Assembly (NCBI RefSeq): GCF_000807675.2
Contig: NZ_CP019962.1
Coordinates: forward strand, 2,108,001 to 2,172,000
Length of the DNA: 64,000 nt
Direction: 5' to 3'
Origin: Eubacterium limosum
Lineage (GTDB): Bacteria; Bacillota; Clostridia; Eubacteriales; Eubacteriaceae
Shown: piece after piece, positions 53,018 to 62,707 of the stretch
How the letters are laid out: each line of letters begins with the position of its first letter
Position numbering within the stretch: the first letter of the stretch is position 1
Program-made: the position numbers and the translations under genes
The notes under the pieces: generated by a model
What the model was told of the DNA's origin: nothing
The model's database searches: none
Seen by the model: the letters and a program-made list of their open reading frames with translations, nothing else

Positions 53018-53908
53018 ATGAAACAAAATAGAATCTCAGGAAGAATTATAAAAGGAATCGGAGGGTTTTACTATGTAAGACCCGACGGTTCCACTTCTTT
53101 ATTAGAATGTAAGGCCCGCGGTATTTTCAGACACCAGAAAATCAAACCCATGGTCGGTGATTTTGTAGAGGTAGTCGAAAATGACAGCGACGAACTGGCC
53201 ATTGATAAAATAAAACCGAGAAAAAACGAATTTGTACGCCCGCCTGTATCCAATGTAGACGTGGCGTTAATTGTGTTTGCCGGAGAAAATCCGAGCCCGA
53301 ACCTGCTGCTTTTGGATAAGCTTTTGATCGCATCGGAAATGAAAGCGGTTGAACCTGTCATCTGTATTACAAAAACAGACCTCGTGGACGCGGATGAATT
53401 GCAGAGGATTATGGATATTTACGCTAAAACGCCCTATAAATGCTTTGCTTTTGATCAGACAGACAACATTGCCCTGCAGAAAATTGAAAGCGAAATAGCG
53501 GGAAAAACAGCCTTTCTCGCAGGTCCCTCAGGAGTTGGTAAGTCAACGCTGGCCAATAGACTGTGTGAGGCAGGTGCCATGGAAACCGGGGAGCTCAGCC
53601 AGAAGCTTAACCGCGGCAAGCACACGACGCGCCATGTTGAACTGCTGGATTTAAAGGTTGGCGGGTATTTGCTGGATACCCCGGGTTTTTCATCTCTTAA
53701 GCTCGATGGCGAAATTGAGAAGGAAGATCTTCGGTTTTATTTTCCGGAATTTGAGGAAGGCTCCTGTCGATTTGCGAGCTGCCTGCATCAGAGTGAGCCT
53801 GGGTGTGCGGTGAAGGAACAGCTTGAAAAGGGTGAAATTAGTTCGGTGCGCTATGAGCATTACAGCTATCTTTTGGATGAAATAAAAAATAAGAGAAGTG
53901 ACTATTAA
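53018..53908 (+). CDS. rsgA: ribosome small-subunit-dependent GTPase RsgA
   Basis: A 296-residue circularly permuted GTPase that checks late 30S assembly. Order of motifs: N-terminal OB fold, ITKTDL (G4), then the P-loop GPSGVGKSTLANRL, DTPGFSS, and the C-terminal zinc site CRFASCLHQSEPGC. Starts 10 bases after prkC. Confidence 0.96.
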   Translation: MKQNRISGRIIKGIGGFYYVRPDGSTSLLECKARGIFRHQKIKPMVGDFVEVVENDSDELAIDKIKPRKNEFVRPPVSNVDVALIVFAGENPSPNLLLLDKLLIASEMKAVEPVICITKTDLVDADELQRIMDIYAKTPYKCFAFDQTDNIALQKIESEIAGKTAFLAGPSGVGKSTLANRLCEAGAMETGELSQKLNRGKHTTRHVELLDLKVGGYLLDTPGFSSLKLDGEIEKEDLRFYFPEFEEGSCRFASCLHQSEPGCAVKEQLEKGEISSVRYEHYSYLLDEIKNKRSDY

Positions 53909-53909
53909 A

Positions 53910-54554
53910 ATGAAAGCGGTCGTCTTTACAAATGGACAGTACGAAAATTTAACTTTTTATAAAAATTATCTGGAGAACTGGGAGGATTTTCAGGTGATCT
54001 GTGCCGACGGCGGTGCAAACGCCGCCCAATCCCTGGGCATAACGCCGCAGCTGTTAGTTGGAGATATGGATTCGATCCATGCAGAGCTGCTCACAAATTA
54101 TTCGGAAAAGGGTGTGACCATAGACCCCCATTCGACCCATAAGGACGAAACGGATACTGAGCTGGCCGTCGAGTACTGTATAAAAAAAGGCTTTGACGAG
54201 GTGGTGATCTTCGGCGCCCTGGGAAGCCGGTTTGACCACAGCTTTGGGAATCTTTATTTACTGAACCGCCTTTTAAAAGAAGGGATTCATGGTGAGATTG
54301 TCAATGAAAATAATCGGATTTTTCTGGTGAAGGACAGGACCGTTCTGGATGTGCCAGCAGGAACCACTGTTTCGATTCTGGCATTTACTGATCAGGCAAG
54401 CGGAATTAACCTTGAAGGGTTTGAATATCCGGTAAAGAATGGTGTGATGGCGCATTTTCTTCCAGGGTATGGCATCAGTAATGTAACAGTAGAAAAGTGT
54501 CCCGAAATATCGGTTGAGCAGGGGATTTTGATGGTTGACATTGTAAATGAGTAA
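53910..54554 (+). CDS. thiN: thiamine pyrophosphokinase
   Basis: Converts thiamine to TPP, the ligand of the riboswitch at 19711. The 214-residue protein has ICADGGANAA, LLVGDMDSI, and the segment HKDETDTELAVEYC, all typical. The ATG at 53910 is chosen; a GTG at 53898 would overlap rsgA by 11 bases. rpe, often found between rsgA and thiN, is absent. Confidence 0.93.
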   Translation: MKAVVFTNGQYENLTFYKNYLENWEDFQVICADGGANAAQSLGITPQLLVGDMDSIHAELLTNYSEKGVTIDPHSTHKDETDTELAVEYCIKKGFDEVVIFGALGSRFDHSFGNLYLLNRLLKEGIHGEIVNENNRIFLVKDRTVLDVPAGTTVSILAFTDQASGINLEGFEYPVKNGVMAHFLPGYGISNVTVEKCPEISVEQGILMVDIVNE

Positions 54555-54557
54555 AAT

Positions 54558-54590
54558 AAAAACGTGCAAGTATTATACCTGCACGTTTTT
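54558..54590. terminator. bidirectional intrinsic terminator between thiN and rpmB
   Basis: An 11-bp stem AAAAACGTGCA/TGCACGTTTTT between converging genes; T-runs on both strands. Confidence 0.93.
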
Positions 54591-54607
54591 ATAAGTTAAA
54601 GCGAGAA

Positions 54608-54796
54608 CTATGCTCTTTCAACTTTACCGGAACGTAAGCATCTGGTGCAAACATTAACTCTTTGTGGAGTACCATCAAGTACAATTTTAACTTTTTGTAA
54701 ATTAGGTCTCCATACTCTTTTATTATGTTTATTAGAGTGAGTGACATTGTTGCCAGACACAACGCTTTTTTTACATACAAAACATTCTTTAGCCAT
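54608..54796 (-). CDS. rpmB: ribosomal protein bL28
   Basis: A 62-residue L28 with two Cys pairs, CFVCKK near the N-terminus and CTRCLR near the C-terminus, which form a zinc site in the Cys-containing form of the protein. Core motif NNVTHSNKHNKRVWRPNLQKV is typical in length and order. GGAGG precedes the start. It is a single-gene unit on the minus strand. Confidence 0.96.
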   Translation of the reverse strand: MAKECFVCKKSVVSGNNVTHSNKHNKRVWRPNLQKVKIVLDGTPQRVNVCTRCLRSGKVERA

Positions 54797-54840
54797 TTGT
54801 CCAACCTCCCTTGCGCTATTCTTCTACTAAAACAGAGGTT

Positions 54841-54870
54841 ATTATATCACAAAATTTAAAAATAATGCAA
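54841..54870 (-). promoter_or_regulatory. sigma-A-type promoter of rpmB
   Basis: Minus strand TTGCAT, 18-base spacer, TATAAT, about 45 bases upstream of the L28 start. Confidence 0.75.
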
Positions 54871-54878
54871 TAAGAATT

Positions 54879-54907
54879 TTGACTTTCTTGAAATATTTAT
54901 GTAAAAT
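54879..54907 (+). promoter_or_regulatory. sigma-A-type promoter of the asp23-like operon
   Basis: TTGACT, 17-base spacer, TAAAAT, 45 bases upstream of the Asp23/Gls24 gene; it is divergent from the rpmB promoter. Confidence 0.75.
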
Positions 54908-54951
54908 AGATATGATATAGTTGAGTAAAGAAGATAAAGGAGTATTTACCA

Positions 54952-55299
54952 ATGAAAATAGAAAATGAATTAGGATATATTGATATCTCGCGTAAAGCGG
55001 TTGCGGATATTGCCGGAAACGCTGCTATGGGATGCTACGGCTTAGTCGGTATGGCACATCAGCGCGGTAAGGACGGTTTGATTGAAATAATGTCCGGAGA
55101 GCAGGCCAGCAAAGGCGTCGGCGTTAAAATCGACGACGACGGAAAGCTGATTATCGATCTGTACGTGATCGTAGAGCAGGCAATAAAGATATCTGTTGTT
55201 GCTGAAAATATTATTTCAGCCGTAAAATATAGCGTTGAAAAACAAACTTCACTGAAGGTAAAACGCATCAGTGTTAATGTCGTAAGCGTAAGAGTGTAG
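54952..55299 (+). CDS. Asp23/Gls24-family envelope stress protein
   Basis: A 115-residue Asp23/Gls24 (YloU-like) protein. Family features are the opening LGYIDISRKAVADIAGNAA, CYGLVGMA, and LYVIVEQAIKISVVAENI. AAGGAG precedes the ATG. It pairs with the DAK-domain gene that follows, the usual yloU-yloV arrangement; in some species this pair links to fatty-acid phosphorylation and envelope stress. Confidence 0.93.
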   Translation: MKIENELGYIDISRKAVADIAGNAAMGCYGLVGMAHQRGKDGLIEIMSGEQASKGVGVKIDDDGKLIIDLYVIVEQAIKISVVAENIISAVKYSVEKQTSLKVKRISVNVVSVRV

Positions 55300-55311
55300 G
55301 TGGAGGAAGGA

Positions 55312-56931
55312 ATGAAGACCCAAATTATTGATGGAAATTTGCTAAAAAAAATGTTCGAGTATGGTGCGAAAAATCTCGAAATTTATAAAAAAACGGTGGA
55401 TGAGCTTAATGTGTTTCCGGTACCGGATGGTGATACGGGAACCAATATGTCTTTAACCTTCTCACATTCGGTAAGCGAGTTGGAAAAAATGACGGGTATC
55501 AGCCTATACAGTGTGGCAAAAACCGCCTCCAGCGGCGCTTTAATCGGTGCGCGCGGTAACTCAGGCGTTATCCTGTCCCAGTTGCTCCGCGGTTTGGCCG
55601 AAGGCTGCAAGGACAAGGAAGAATTGGATATCAAGGGCCTCGGGCAGGCGATTCGCGCCGCCGCAGATGCTGCGTATAAAGCAGTCATGAAGCCTACCGA
55701 AGGTACAATTCTGACGGTTGCGCGAGAAATGGCTGAATTTGCCATGGATAACTATGACCGTTACGACAATCTGGACGATTATCTTGAAAACATCATTTCC
55801 TATGGCAAAAAATCACTGGCAAAGACACCGGAATTGCTGCCGGTATTAAAAGAAGCCGGTGTGGTAGATGCCGGCGGACAGGGCTTGATTTTTATTATGG
55901 AAGGCGCCTATAAGGGAATGACCAATCAGGAGTTGAGCCAGGAAGTACACCTGAATATAAGTGACCGCGAGCGCTTTGTGGATGATTCAAACATGCGTCC
56001 CGAGGATATTACCTTTGGCTACTGTACTGAATTTATCGTTAAGGACGCTGCCGAAGCGAACGATAATGAGCTGCGTGAGTATCTTAATACGATCGGGGAC
56101 TGCGTGCTTGTCATCAAGGATGACGACATCATCAAGGTGCATGTGCACACCGACCACCCAGGCAAGGCTTTTGAAAAAGGGCTGACCTATGGCGCTCTGA
56201 TCCGTATGAAGGTTGACAATATGCGCGAAATGCTCGGTGTATCTGAAGAGGAAGCAGAAGATAAAGAACCGGCTAAACCCTATGGCTTTGTAGCTGTATC
56301 CCCAGGGGCGGGCCTTACTAATTTATTTAAGGATCTGGGGATTAGCCGTGTGATCTCCGGCGGACAGACCATGAATCCAAGCACTCAGGATTTTCTGGAT
56401 GAAATTGAAAAGACCAACGCGGAAGAAATTTTTCTTTTCCCGAATAACAGTAACATTATCATGGCTGCCAATCAGGCACAGGCCATTTCAGAAAAGCATG
56501 TGCATGTTATTCCGACCAAGACAATCCCGCAGTGCGTAACAGCGATGCTGACCTTCCAGCCGGAGGTTGACTGGGAAGAAAATGAAAAGAACATGCTGGA
56601 AGTTATTCCAACAGTCAAAACAGGAGAGGTTACCTTTGCGGTCCGCGATACGAAGATCAACGGTCTGAAGATTGCTAAAAATGATATCATTGGTATCTTT
56701 GGCGGCGAAATCGTTGTGAAGGGTGATGATGTAGCCGAGGTGACCAAGGAACTTCTGGATAAAATGGTCGATGCGGACAGTGAGCTGGTTTCTGTTTACT
56801 ACGGCTCGGATGTGGCTGAGGACGATGCGGAAGCCCTTGTTGAAGATCTGGAAGAAAAATTTGAAGACTGCGATGTGGAAATCAACGAAGGCGGACAGCC
56901 GCTGTATTATTACATTGTGTCGGTAGAATAA
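55312..56931 (+). CDS. DAK-domain protein, FakA/YloV-like
   Basis: A 539-residue protein with an N-terminal DhaL/DAK2 ATP-binding domain (NVFPVPDGDTGTNMSLTF, then GARGNSGVILSQLLRG) and a C-terminal DegV-related region (EIFLFPNNSNIIMAANQA). FakA is the kinase subunit that, with a FakB carrier, phosphorylates fatty acids; no fakB is in the window. The ATG at 55312 is chosen, with GGAGGAA just upstream; an in-frame GTG at 55300 overlaps that site. Confidence 0.92.
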   Translation: MKTQIIDGNLLKKMFEYGAKNLEIYKKTVDELNVFPVPDGDTGTNMSLTFSHSVSELEKMTGISLYSVAKTASSGALIGARGNSGVILSQLLRGLAEGCKDKEELDIKGLGQAIRAAADAAYKAVMKPTEGTILTVAREMAEFAMDNYDRYDNLDDYLENIISYGKKSLAKTPELLPVLKEAGVVDAGGQGLIFIMEGAYKGMTNQELSQEVHLNISDRERFVDDSNMRPEDITFGYCTEFIVKDAAEANDNELREYLNTIGDCVLVIKDDDIIKVHVHTDHPGKAFEKGLTYGALIRMKVDNMREMLGVSEEEAEDKEPAKPYGFVAVSPGAGLTNLFKDLGISRVISGGQTMNPSTQDFLDEIEKTNAEEIFLFPNNSNIIMAANQAQAISEKHVHVIPTKTIPQCVTAMLTFQPEVDWEENEKNMLEVIPTVKTGEVTFAVRDTKINGLKIAKNDIIGIFGGEIVVKGDDVAEVTKELLDKMVDADSELVSVYYGSDVAEDDAEALVEDLEEKFEDCDVEINEGGQPLYYYIVSVE

Positions 56932-56947
56932 ATTTAGAGGGGATAAA

Positions 56948-58999
56948 ATGAAAGTGTCGGATTCAATTAGAAGCATATCGGGTATCGGTCCCAAGAGAGC
57001 TGAGGCATTTGGGGAATACGGTATTACAACAATTGAAGAGCTTCTCGATTTTTATCCCCGAAAATACCTTAATCGAAAAATAATGGGTTCGCTTCAAACA
57101 GAAACGGAGGAAGCTGTAACCGTAAAGGCTGTTGCGGCCAAAAAAGGAACACTGCGGCGTGTCCGCAGAAATATGTCTCTTTTTGTGCTGCCAGTTGTGG
57201 AGACACTTGCAAATGGTGAATCGGTAAGAGGCGAGATCGTTTGGTTTAACCAGCCCTACCTCAGGGATATTTTTTTCGAAAATGAGACCTATTATTTTTT
57301 CGGAAAGGTTGTCATAAAAAATAATCGGCGTCAAATCTATAATCCCCAGTTTGCTCATGAGAGTAAGCTAGAGGATTTCTTTATTCTTACCCCCGTTTAC
57401 CCCAAGATTGAAGGTGTTCCGGGGGAATCGCTTAAAAAATACATGGGTGCTGTTTTTAAGCAGCATCTACTCATTAAGGATGATTTGCCGGAATGCTATC
57501 GGGAAAGGTATCACTTATTGTCAAAGAAGGATGCTCTTAAAAAAATACATTTTCCGGATACGCCCCAGGATGTAGCTGAGGGGAAAGGACGGATAAAGTT
57601 TGAGGAAGCGTTGAAGATCAACATCGGCATTATGAACAGCCGGGCCTTAAACGGTATATCAAAGATCAGCCTTGACAATTTTGAGGCATTCAGGCGTTTC
57701 ACCAAAGGCCTGCCTTTTGAACTGACAGCCAGCCAGCTAAAGGTGCTCGATGACATTGTGGGTGATATGAAAAAAGGAATTATTATGAACCGTCTGGTTC
57801 AGGGGGATGTAGGCTCCGGTAAGACGATTATCGCGGTTGCGTGCGCTTATCTCATGGCGCTTAATGGTTACCAGACCGCCTATATGGCGCCGACGGAGAT
57901 ACTGGCCAGCCAGCACGCCGCAAATTTCAGACAGTATCTTGAATCTTATGGCATACATGTTGAATTGCTGACTGGCTCACAGAAGGCCAAAGAACGGAAC
58001 GCGGTAATGGAGACCATTGCCAGCGGTGAAGCGCAGGTGATCATCGGGACCCATGCGCTTATACAGGACAGCGTGGACTATTATAATCTGGGTCTGGTTA
58101 TCACAGATGAGCAGCACCGTTTTGGCGTCAAGCAGCGCGGAAAGCTTAGTTTGAAGGGAGAAACGCCCCACACACTGGTTATGAGCGCTACCCCAATTCC
58201 CAGAACGTTGGCTTTAATCCTTTATGGTGACCTGGATGTTTCTTATATTGATGAGCTGCCAAAAGGGCGAAAAAAAATTAAGACTTACTTTTACAATGAG
58301 AAATCTTATCCGAAGATTTTGAATTTTATGGCGAACGAAATGGATAAGGGGCGGCAGGCTTTTGTTATTTGTCCGTTTATTGAAGAGTCGGAGGAAATGA
58401 GTGAGGTTAAAGACATTCAAAATGTGTTTGCTGAGGTAAAACAGTTTTACGGAAGCCGTTACCGCATTGCCTGCCTCTACAGCCGGATGCCCGCTGAGGA
58501 TAAAAAGCAGATTATCGGCGCCTTTAATCGCTGCGAAATTGATCTGCTGGTAGCGACCAGTATTATTGAAGTTGGGATTGATGTGCCTAATGTTTCAGTG
58601 ATTACGATTCTCAGTGCAGACCGTTTTGGCTTGTCCCAGCTCCATCAGCTTCGAGGGCGTGTGGGACGCGGAATGCATCAGTCCTATTGCTTTTTAGTTT
58701 CTAATTCCAGAAATGACCAGACCATTGAACGTATGCGCGTGATCGTCAACAACCACAGCGGTAAAAAAATAGCTGATGAAGATTACCGCCTGCGTGGGCC
58801 GGGCGATTATTTTGGGCTAAAACAGCACGGGTTTCCTGAGTTCAGGGCCTTGAATCCTTACGAGGATTTTGATCTTATTAATGAAACCAAAAAGGTGGCG
58901 CAGGAAATCTACAATTCCGGCGATAAAGAAACAATGGCCTATCGGGCCCGGATTATTGAAACATTCTACAAAAATTTATCGGAAATTTCTATGAATTAG
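56948..58999 (+). CDS. recG: ATP-dependent DNA helicase RecG
   Basis: RecG remodels stalled forks and Holliday junctions. The 683-residue protein has the N-terminal wedge/OB domain, Walker [26 protein letters not shown], and the C-terminal QLRGRVGRG motif. All ATPase motifs are intact, in contrast to PriA at 43657. Position before rsmD and coaD is conserved. Confidence 0.97.
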   Translation: MKVSDSIRSISGIGPKRAEAFGEYGITTIEELLDFYPRKYLNRKIMGSLQTETEEAVTVKAVAAKKGTLRRVRRNMSLFVLPVVETLANGESVRGEIVWFNQPYLRDIFFENETYYFFGKVVIKNNRRQIYNPQFAHESKLEDFFILTPVYPKIEGVPGESLKKYMGAVFKQHLLIKDDLPECYRERYHLLSKKDALKKIHFPDTPQDVAEGKGRIKFEEALKINIGIMNSRALNGISKISLDNFEAFRRFTKGLPFELTASQLKVLDDIVGDMKKGIIMNRLVQGDVGSGKTIIAVACAYLMALNGYQTAYMAPTEILASQHAANFRQYLESYGIHVELLTGSQKAKERNAVMETIASGEAQVIIGTHALIQDSVDYYNLGLVITDEQHRFGVKQRGKLSLKGETPHTLVMSATPIPRTLALILYGDLDVSYIDELPKGRKKIKTYFYNEKSYPKILNFMANEMDKGRQAFVICPFIEESEEMSEVKDIQNVFAEVKQFYGSRYRIACLYSRMPAEDKKQIIGAFNRCEIDLLVATSIIEVGIDVPNVSVITILSADRFGLSQLHQLRGRVGRGMHQSYCFLVSNSRNDQTIERMRVIVNNHSGKKIADEDYRLRGPGDYFGLKQHGFPEFRALNPYEDFDLINETKKVAQEIYNSGDKETMAYRARIIETFYKNLSEISMN

Positions 59000-59011
59000 A
59001 GGGAGAATGAA

Positions 59012-59578
59012 ATGCGCGTAATAGCAGGAGAAAAAAGAGGAACAAAGCTCGTATCCATTGGCGGCGACTCTATAAGACCGACGACCGATAAGGTTAAGGG
59101 GGCTGTCTTTAGCAGCGTTCAGATCGAGCTGAGAGAAGCGCAGGTTTTTATTGATCTTTTCGGAGGGAGCGGCGCCATGGGGATAGAAGCTCTTAGTCGT
59201 GGGGTTCCGCAGGCCTATTTTTTTGATATTTCCAGAGACAGCATCGGTATTATTAAGAAAAATTTAAAATTGACTGGTTTCGAAGGCAAGGCGATTGTAA
59301 AAAATTGTTCAGCAGAAGAAGGAATTGGTTTTTTATGCAAAAATTCAGTAAAATGTGATATGATATACATGGATCCACCGTATAAGGATGGGATTAGCAT
59401 GATTTCGATCGTGGAAAAAATCTGTGAGAAAAAAATCTTGAATTCTGATGGAATTATAATGATGGAACACGAAAAATCTGTTATAATGCCAATAACGATT
59501 AAATCATTTGCAAAATATAAAGAAAAAAAGTATGGAACGACATTCGTCAGTTTTTATAGTTGGGAGAATTTTGGTTAA
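59012..59578 (+). CDS. rsmD: 16S rRNA m2G966 methyltransferase RsmD
   Basis: A 188-residue SAM methyltransferase with RVIAGEKRGTKL at the N-terminus, the SAM motif LFGGSGAMGIEALSRG and the catalytic MDPPYKDG. Its stop codon overlaps the coaD start (TAATG), the common arrangement. Confidence 0.96.
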   Translation: MRVIAGEKRGTKLVSIGGDSIRPTTDKVKGAVFSSVQIELREAQVFIDLFGGSGAMGIEALSRGVPQAYFFDISRDSIGIIKKNLKLTGFEGKAIVKNCSAEEGIGFLCKNSVKCDMIYMDPPYKDGISMISIVEKICEKKILNSDGIIMMEHEKSVIMPITIKSFAKYKEKKYGTTFVSFYSWENFG

Positions 59579-60069
59579 TGAGAAGTGCTGTGTATCCCGG
59601 AAGCTTTGACCCAGTTACCTTTGGTCATTTGGACATTATAGAAAGAGCCTCAAAGCATTTTGACAGGGTCATTGTGTGCGTGATGGTAAATTATAAAAAG
59701 AATTACCTGTTTTCCAGTGAGGAAAGGTGCGCGATGATCCGAGAGAGTGTGGCGCACTTGGAAAATGTAGAGGTTGAGGTTTCGTCCTCGCTGCTGGTGG
59801 ATTATGCAAAATCAAAAGGAGCCCAGGTGATACTGAAAGGCCTCCGGACAGTGCAGGACTTTGAATTTGAACTGCAGATGGCTCTGACAAATAAAAAACT
59901 GGACAATGATGTTGAAACTTTTTTTATGGTGACAAACAATCAATATTCCTATTTAAGCTCAAGCGTTGTGCGGGAGCTTATGGAATTCGATGGGGATGTG
60001 TCAGATTTCATACCTCCACATGTTGAAAAAGCGATACGGATAAAATATGGGAAGGATGCTAGAGAATGA
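59578..60069 (+). CDS. coaD: phosphopantetheine adenylyltransferase
   Basis: Penultimate enzyme of coenzyme A synthesis. The 163-residue protein has the nucleotidyl-transferase motif GSFDPVTFGHLDI and the C-terminal YSYLSSSVVRE. The start is the ATG at 59578 overlapping the rsmD stop; an upstream in-frame start at 59560 would overlap rsmD further. Confidence 0.97.
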   Translation: MRSAVYPGSFDPVTFGHLDIIERASKHFDRVIVCVMVNYKKNYLFSSEERCAMIRESVAHLENVEVEVSSSLLVDYAKSKGAQVILKGLRTVQDFEFELQMALTNKKLDNDVETFFMVTNNQYSYLSSSVVRELMEFDGDVSDFIPPHVEKAIRIKYGKDARE

Positions 60070-60512
60070 AGGTTTTAGAACTGCTAACTGAATTGGAAGA
60101 ACTTGTGGAAAAGGGAAATACCCTGCCATTTTCGTCAAAGGCTTTGGTCAGTCCTGAAGAAATAATGGAAATCATTGATGAAATTCGGGAAGAGCTGCCG
60201 ACAGAGCTGGTACAAGCTCGGGAAATAGTAGAGCAAAAGAAAAAAATAATGGTTGAAGCAGAAGGAGATGCGGAGCGGATCAAAAATGAAGCTGAGAAAA
60301 AGCTGAAGGAAATGATTGATACCAATGAAATTACCAGAACCGCGACTGCTCAGGCGGAAACGATTATTAAAAACGCCCAGGCAAGCGCTAAGGAGCTCCG
60401 CATAGGGACACAGCATTATTCGGATAAAATACTCTACAACCTCCAGGTACAGCTGAAAGAACTGAACGATAAAATCGAAGCGAACCGCAAAGAAATTAAA
60501 GAAATTAAGTAA
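60066..60512 (+). CDS. coiled-coil ATPase-like protein of unknown function
   Basis: A 148-residue, highly charged helical protein with a long central coiled coil rich in E, K and A (about residues 55-110), recalling H-subunits of vacuolar-type ATPases and the small coiled-coil genes found after coaD in Clostridia. No nucleotide-binding motif is present. It overlaps coaD by 4 bases and is followed by a terminator. Function unknown. Confidence 0.75.
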   Translation: MKVLELLTELEELVEKGNTLPFSSKALVSPEEIMEIIDEIREELPTELVQAREIVEQKKKIMVEAEGDAERIKNEAEKKLKEMIDTNEITRTATAQAETIIKNAQASAKELRIGTQHYSDKILYNLQVQLKELNDKIEANRKEIKEIK

Positions 60513-60518
60513 TGGCTG

Positions 60519-60546
60519 AATAGGACTTTTTAAGTCCTATTTTTTG
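60519..60546 (+). terminator. intrinsic terminator
   Basis: Ten-bp stem AATAGGACTT/AAGTCCTATT with a 3-base loop, followed by a T-run. Confidence 0.92.
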
Positions 60547-60600
60547 CAATAAGATAAATCTGTATACAAAATTAAAAAAAGGAATAAGTGGAAAAGTAAA

Positions 60601-61449
60601 GTGATCGAAATAGGAAAAACACAGCGTCTGACGGTTGACCGTCAGACATCAGTAGGTTTATATTTAACAGCGGGCGATAGTGGAGATAAAAAGAAGGACA
60701 GTGTTCTGTTGCCGCAGAAAGAAGTCCCTCAAAATTGTAAGGTTGGCGATGAAATCGAGGTGTTTGTTTACCGGGATTCTCAGGACCGGCTCATCGCGAC
60801 AACAAGAAAGCCCAAAATCATGTTGGGTGAGTTTGCACCTTTAAAGGTGGTGGACATTACTAAGGTCGGCGCTTTTTTGGACTGGGGTCTGGAGAAAGAT
60901 CTTTTACTGCCTTACCATGAGCAGATTACAAGAGTACAGAAGGGACGCGAATACCTTGTGAATCTTTACATTGACAAAAGCAACCGTCTCTGTGCGACCA
61001 TGAAGGTTTATCCGCTGCTTAAAGCCCAATCACCCTATAAGGATGGCGACTGGGTCGAGGGTTACATTTATCAGATTAATCCAGAGCTCGGGGGCTTTGT
61101 CGCGGTAGATAACGCCTATCATGGTATGATCCTGAAAAAGGAAATGACAACCGATTTTCATTGTGGCGATAAGATTAAAGCCAGAGTGACGGAGATTCGT
61201 AAGGATGGCAAGCTTGTTTTAAGCCCCAATAAAAAAGCTTATAAGGAAATACCAAAGGATGCGCTTCTAATTCTGGATAAGCTGAAGAAAAACGGCGGAA
61301 TGCTGCCATACAATGATAAAACCAATCCTTCAATCGTCAGCAAAGAGTTTAAAATGAGCAAGAGCTCCTTTAAACGCGCATTGGGCAAGCTGATGAAAGA
61401 AAAGAAAATAAAACAAACGGCCAACGGCATCGAGCTGATTGGTAAATAA
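60601..61449 (+). CDS. CvfB-like S1 RNA-binding protein
   Basis: A 282-residue protein with three S1-like modules (about residues 1-65, 70-135, 150-210) and a C-terminal winged-helix region (KMSKSSFKRALGKLMKEKKI), the CvfB/YitL architecture. Key S1 segment: VDITKVGAFLDWGLEKDLLLP. A GTG start is used. CvfB affects virulence-gene expression in staphylococci; here the target RNAs are unknown. Confidence 0.87.
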   Translation: MIEIGKTQRLTVDRQTSVGLYLTAGDSGDKKKDSVLLPQKEVPQNCKVGDEIEVFVYRDSQDRLIATTRKPKIMLGEFAPLKVVDITKVGAFLDWGLEKDLLLPYHEQITRVQKGREYLVNLYIDKSNRLCATMKVYPLLKAQSPYKDGDWVEGYIYQINPELGGFVAVDNAYHGMILKKEMTTDFHCGDKIKARVTEIRKDGKLVLSPNKKAYKEIPKDALLILDKLKKNGGMLPYNDKTNPSIVSKEFKMSKSSFKRALGKLMKEKKIKQTANGIELIGK

Positions 61450-61460
61450 AGAGGTAAGGA

Positions 61461-62612
61461 ATGTCTCAGGTAGCTTTAATTCAATGCGATTCCTATGACA
61501 CAGAAGCTGTCTATAAAGCCCTAAAGCAGGGTGTGGCGGCGTTGGGGGGAATCGAGTGTTTTGTCCGCCCGGCGGAAAAGATTTTACTGAAGCCTAATCT
61601 GCTTCGTGGGAAGAAAAAGGAAAGTGCTGTAACGACCCATCCGGCAGTATTTGAAGCAATGGTTCGTATTCTGGACGAGGCGGCGTGTAAGAATCTGTGC
61701 TATGGTGATTCCCCGGGAATCGGAAATCCTGAAAAGGTTGCAGAGGAAGCGGGAATCAAGGAAGTGGCTGACCGGCATAGCATCTCGCTGCTGGAGTTTT
61801 CAAAGGGAAAAACGGTCGCCTACCCTGAAGGGGTGACAACCAAAAAATTTGAACTGGCTGAGGGTGTCTTGGAAAGCGATGCTATTATCAGCATCTGTAA
61901 GATGAAAACTCATGGTCTCACACGGATTACCGGTGCGGTAAAGAACCAGCTTGGCTGTGTTTATGGATTTAATAAAGGAGCATGCCACGCGCGCTACCCT
62001 GACAGTCTGCAATTTGGAAAAATGCTGGTCGATCTGAATCTGTGCATAAAGCCTCGCCTTTTCGTGATGGATGGAATCATCGCAATGGAGGGGAATGGTC
62101 CGGCGTCAGGAACACCTGTCGCCATGAATCTGCTCCTGGTCTCAGATGATCCTGTCGCCCTGGACGCTACCTTTGCCCGTCTGGTGGATCTGGAGCCGTC
62201 TTATGTGCCAACCATTGCTTCAGGTGAAGAAATGGGCCTTGGCACTGGTGACGCTGATAAAATTGAGATTCTTGGTGAAAAGCTCGAGGACCACATCAAC
62301 CGCAACTTTAATGTTGAGCGGATTCCGGTCCGTTCCGAGGTAAACAGCACTATTGGCCAGCTGTCTAAAATCAGAGGACTGATTACCAGAAAGCCTGTTA
62401 TTATCGAAGAACGCTGTGTACGCTGCGGCATCTGCGTAGCCTCCTGTCCTCTGGAGGATAAAGCGCTGACATGGAAAGAAACACGCAATGGCCGCATACC
62501 GCATTACAATTACCATAAATGCATTCGCTGTTATTGTTGCCAGGAAATGTGTCCTAAAAAGGCCATTACAGTTAAAACACCGCTTTTAGGTAAATTGTTG
62601 ATATATCGTTAA
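61461..62612 (+). CDS. DUF362-domain protein with two [4Fe-4S] motifs
   Basis: A 383-residue protein with an N-terminal DUF362 domain (ILLKPNLLRG, CYGDSPGIGNPEKVAEEAG, ICKMKTHGLTRITGAVKN) and a C-terminal ferredoxin module with two cluster motifs, CVRCGICVASC and CIRCYCCQEMC. The second motif has an extra Cys. Such proteins are common in anaerobes and are presumed redox carriers or enzymes; partner unknown. Confidence 0.88.
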   Translation: MSQVALIQCDSYDTEAVYKALKQGVAALGGIECFVRPAEKILLKPNLLRGKKKESAVTTHPAVFEAMVRILDEAACKNLCYGDSPGIGNPEKVAEEAGIKEVADRHSISLLEFSKGKTVAYPEGVTTKKFELAEGVLESDAIISICKMKTHGLTRITGAVKNQLGCVYGFNKGACHARYPDSLQFGKMLVDLNLCIKPRLFVMDGIIAMEGNGPASGTPVAMNLLLVSDDPVALDATFARLVDLEPSYVPTIASGEEMGLGTGDADKIEILGEKLEDHINRNFNVERIPVRSEVNSTIGQLSKIRGLITRKPVIIEERCVRCGICVASCPLEDKALTWKETRNGRIPHYNYHKCIRCYCCQEMCPKKAITVKTPLLGKLLIYR

Positions 62613-62634
62613 ATTTTTATCTTTTAAAATAGTC

Positions 62635-62663
62635 TTGACAGTTTATTTTAAAAATAATATCAT
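62635..62663 (+). promoter_or_regulatory. sigma-A-type promoter of ilvB
   Basis: TTGACA, 17-base spacer, TATCAT. The leader to ilvB is only about 38 bases, leaving no room for a T-box. Confidence 0.85.
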
Positions 62664-62707
62664 AGACTGAATTACTAAATTATACTAAAGTAAAGGGAGT
62701 GATTCCA

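Noticed and set aside
62664-62707. T-box leader for ilvB
   Set aside because: There are too few bases between promoter and start codon, and no T-box sequence is visible.
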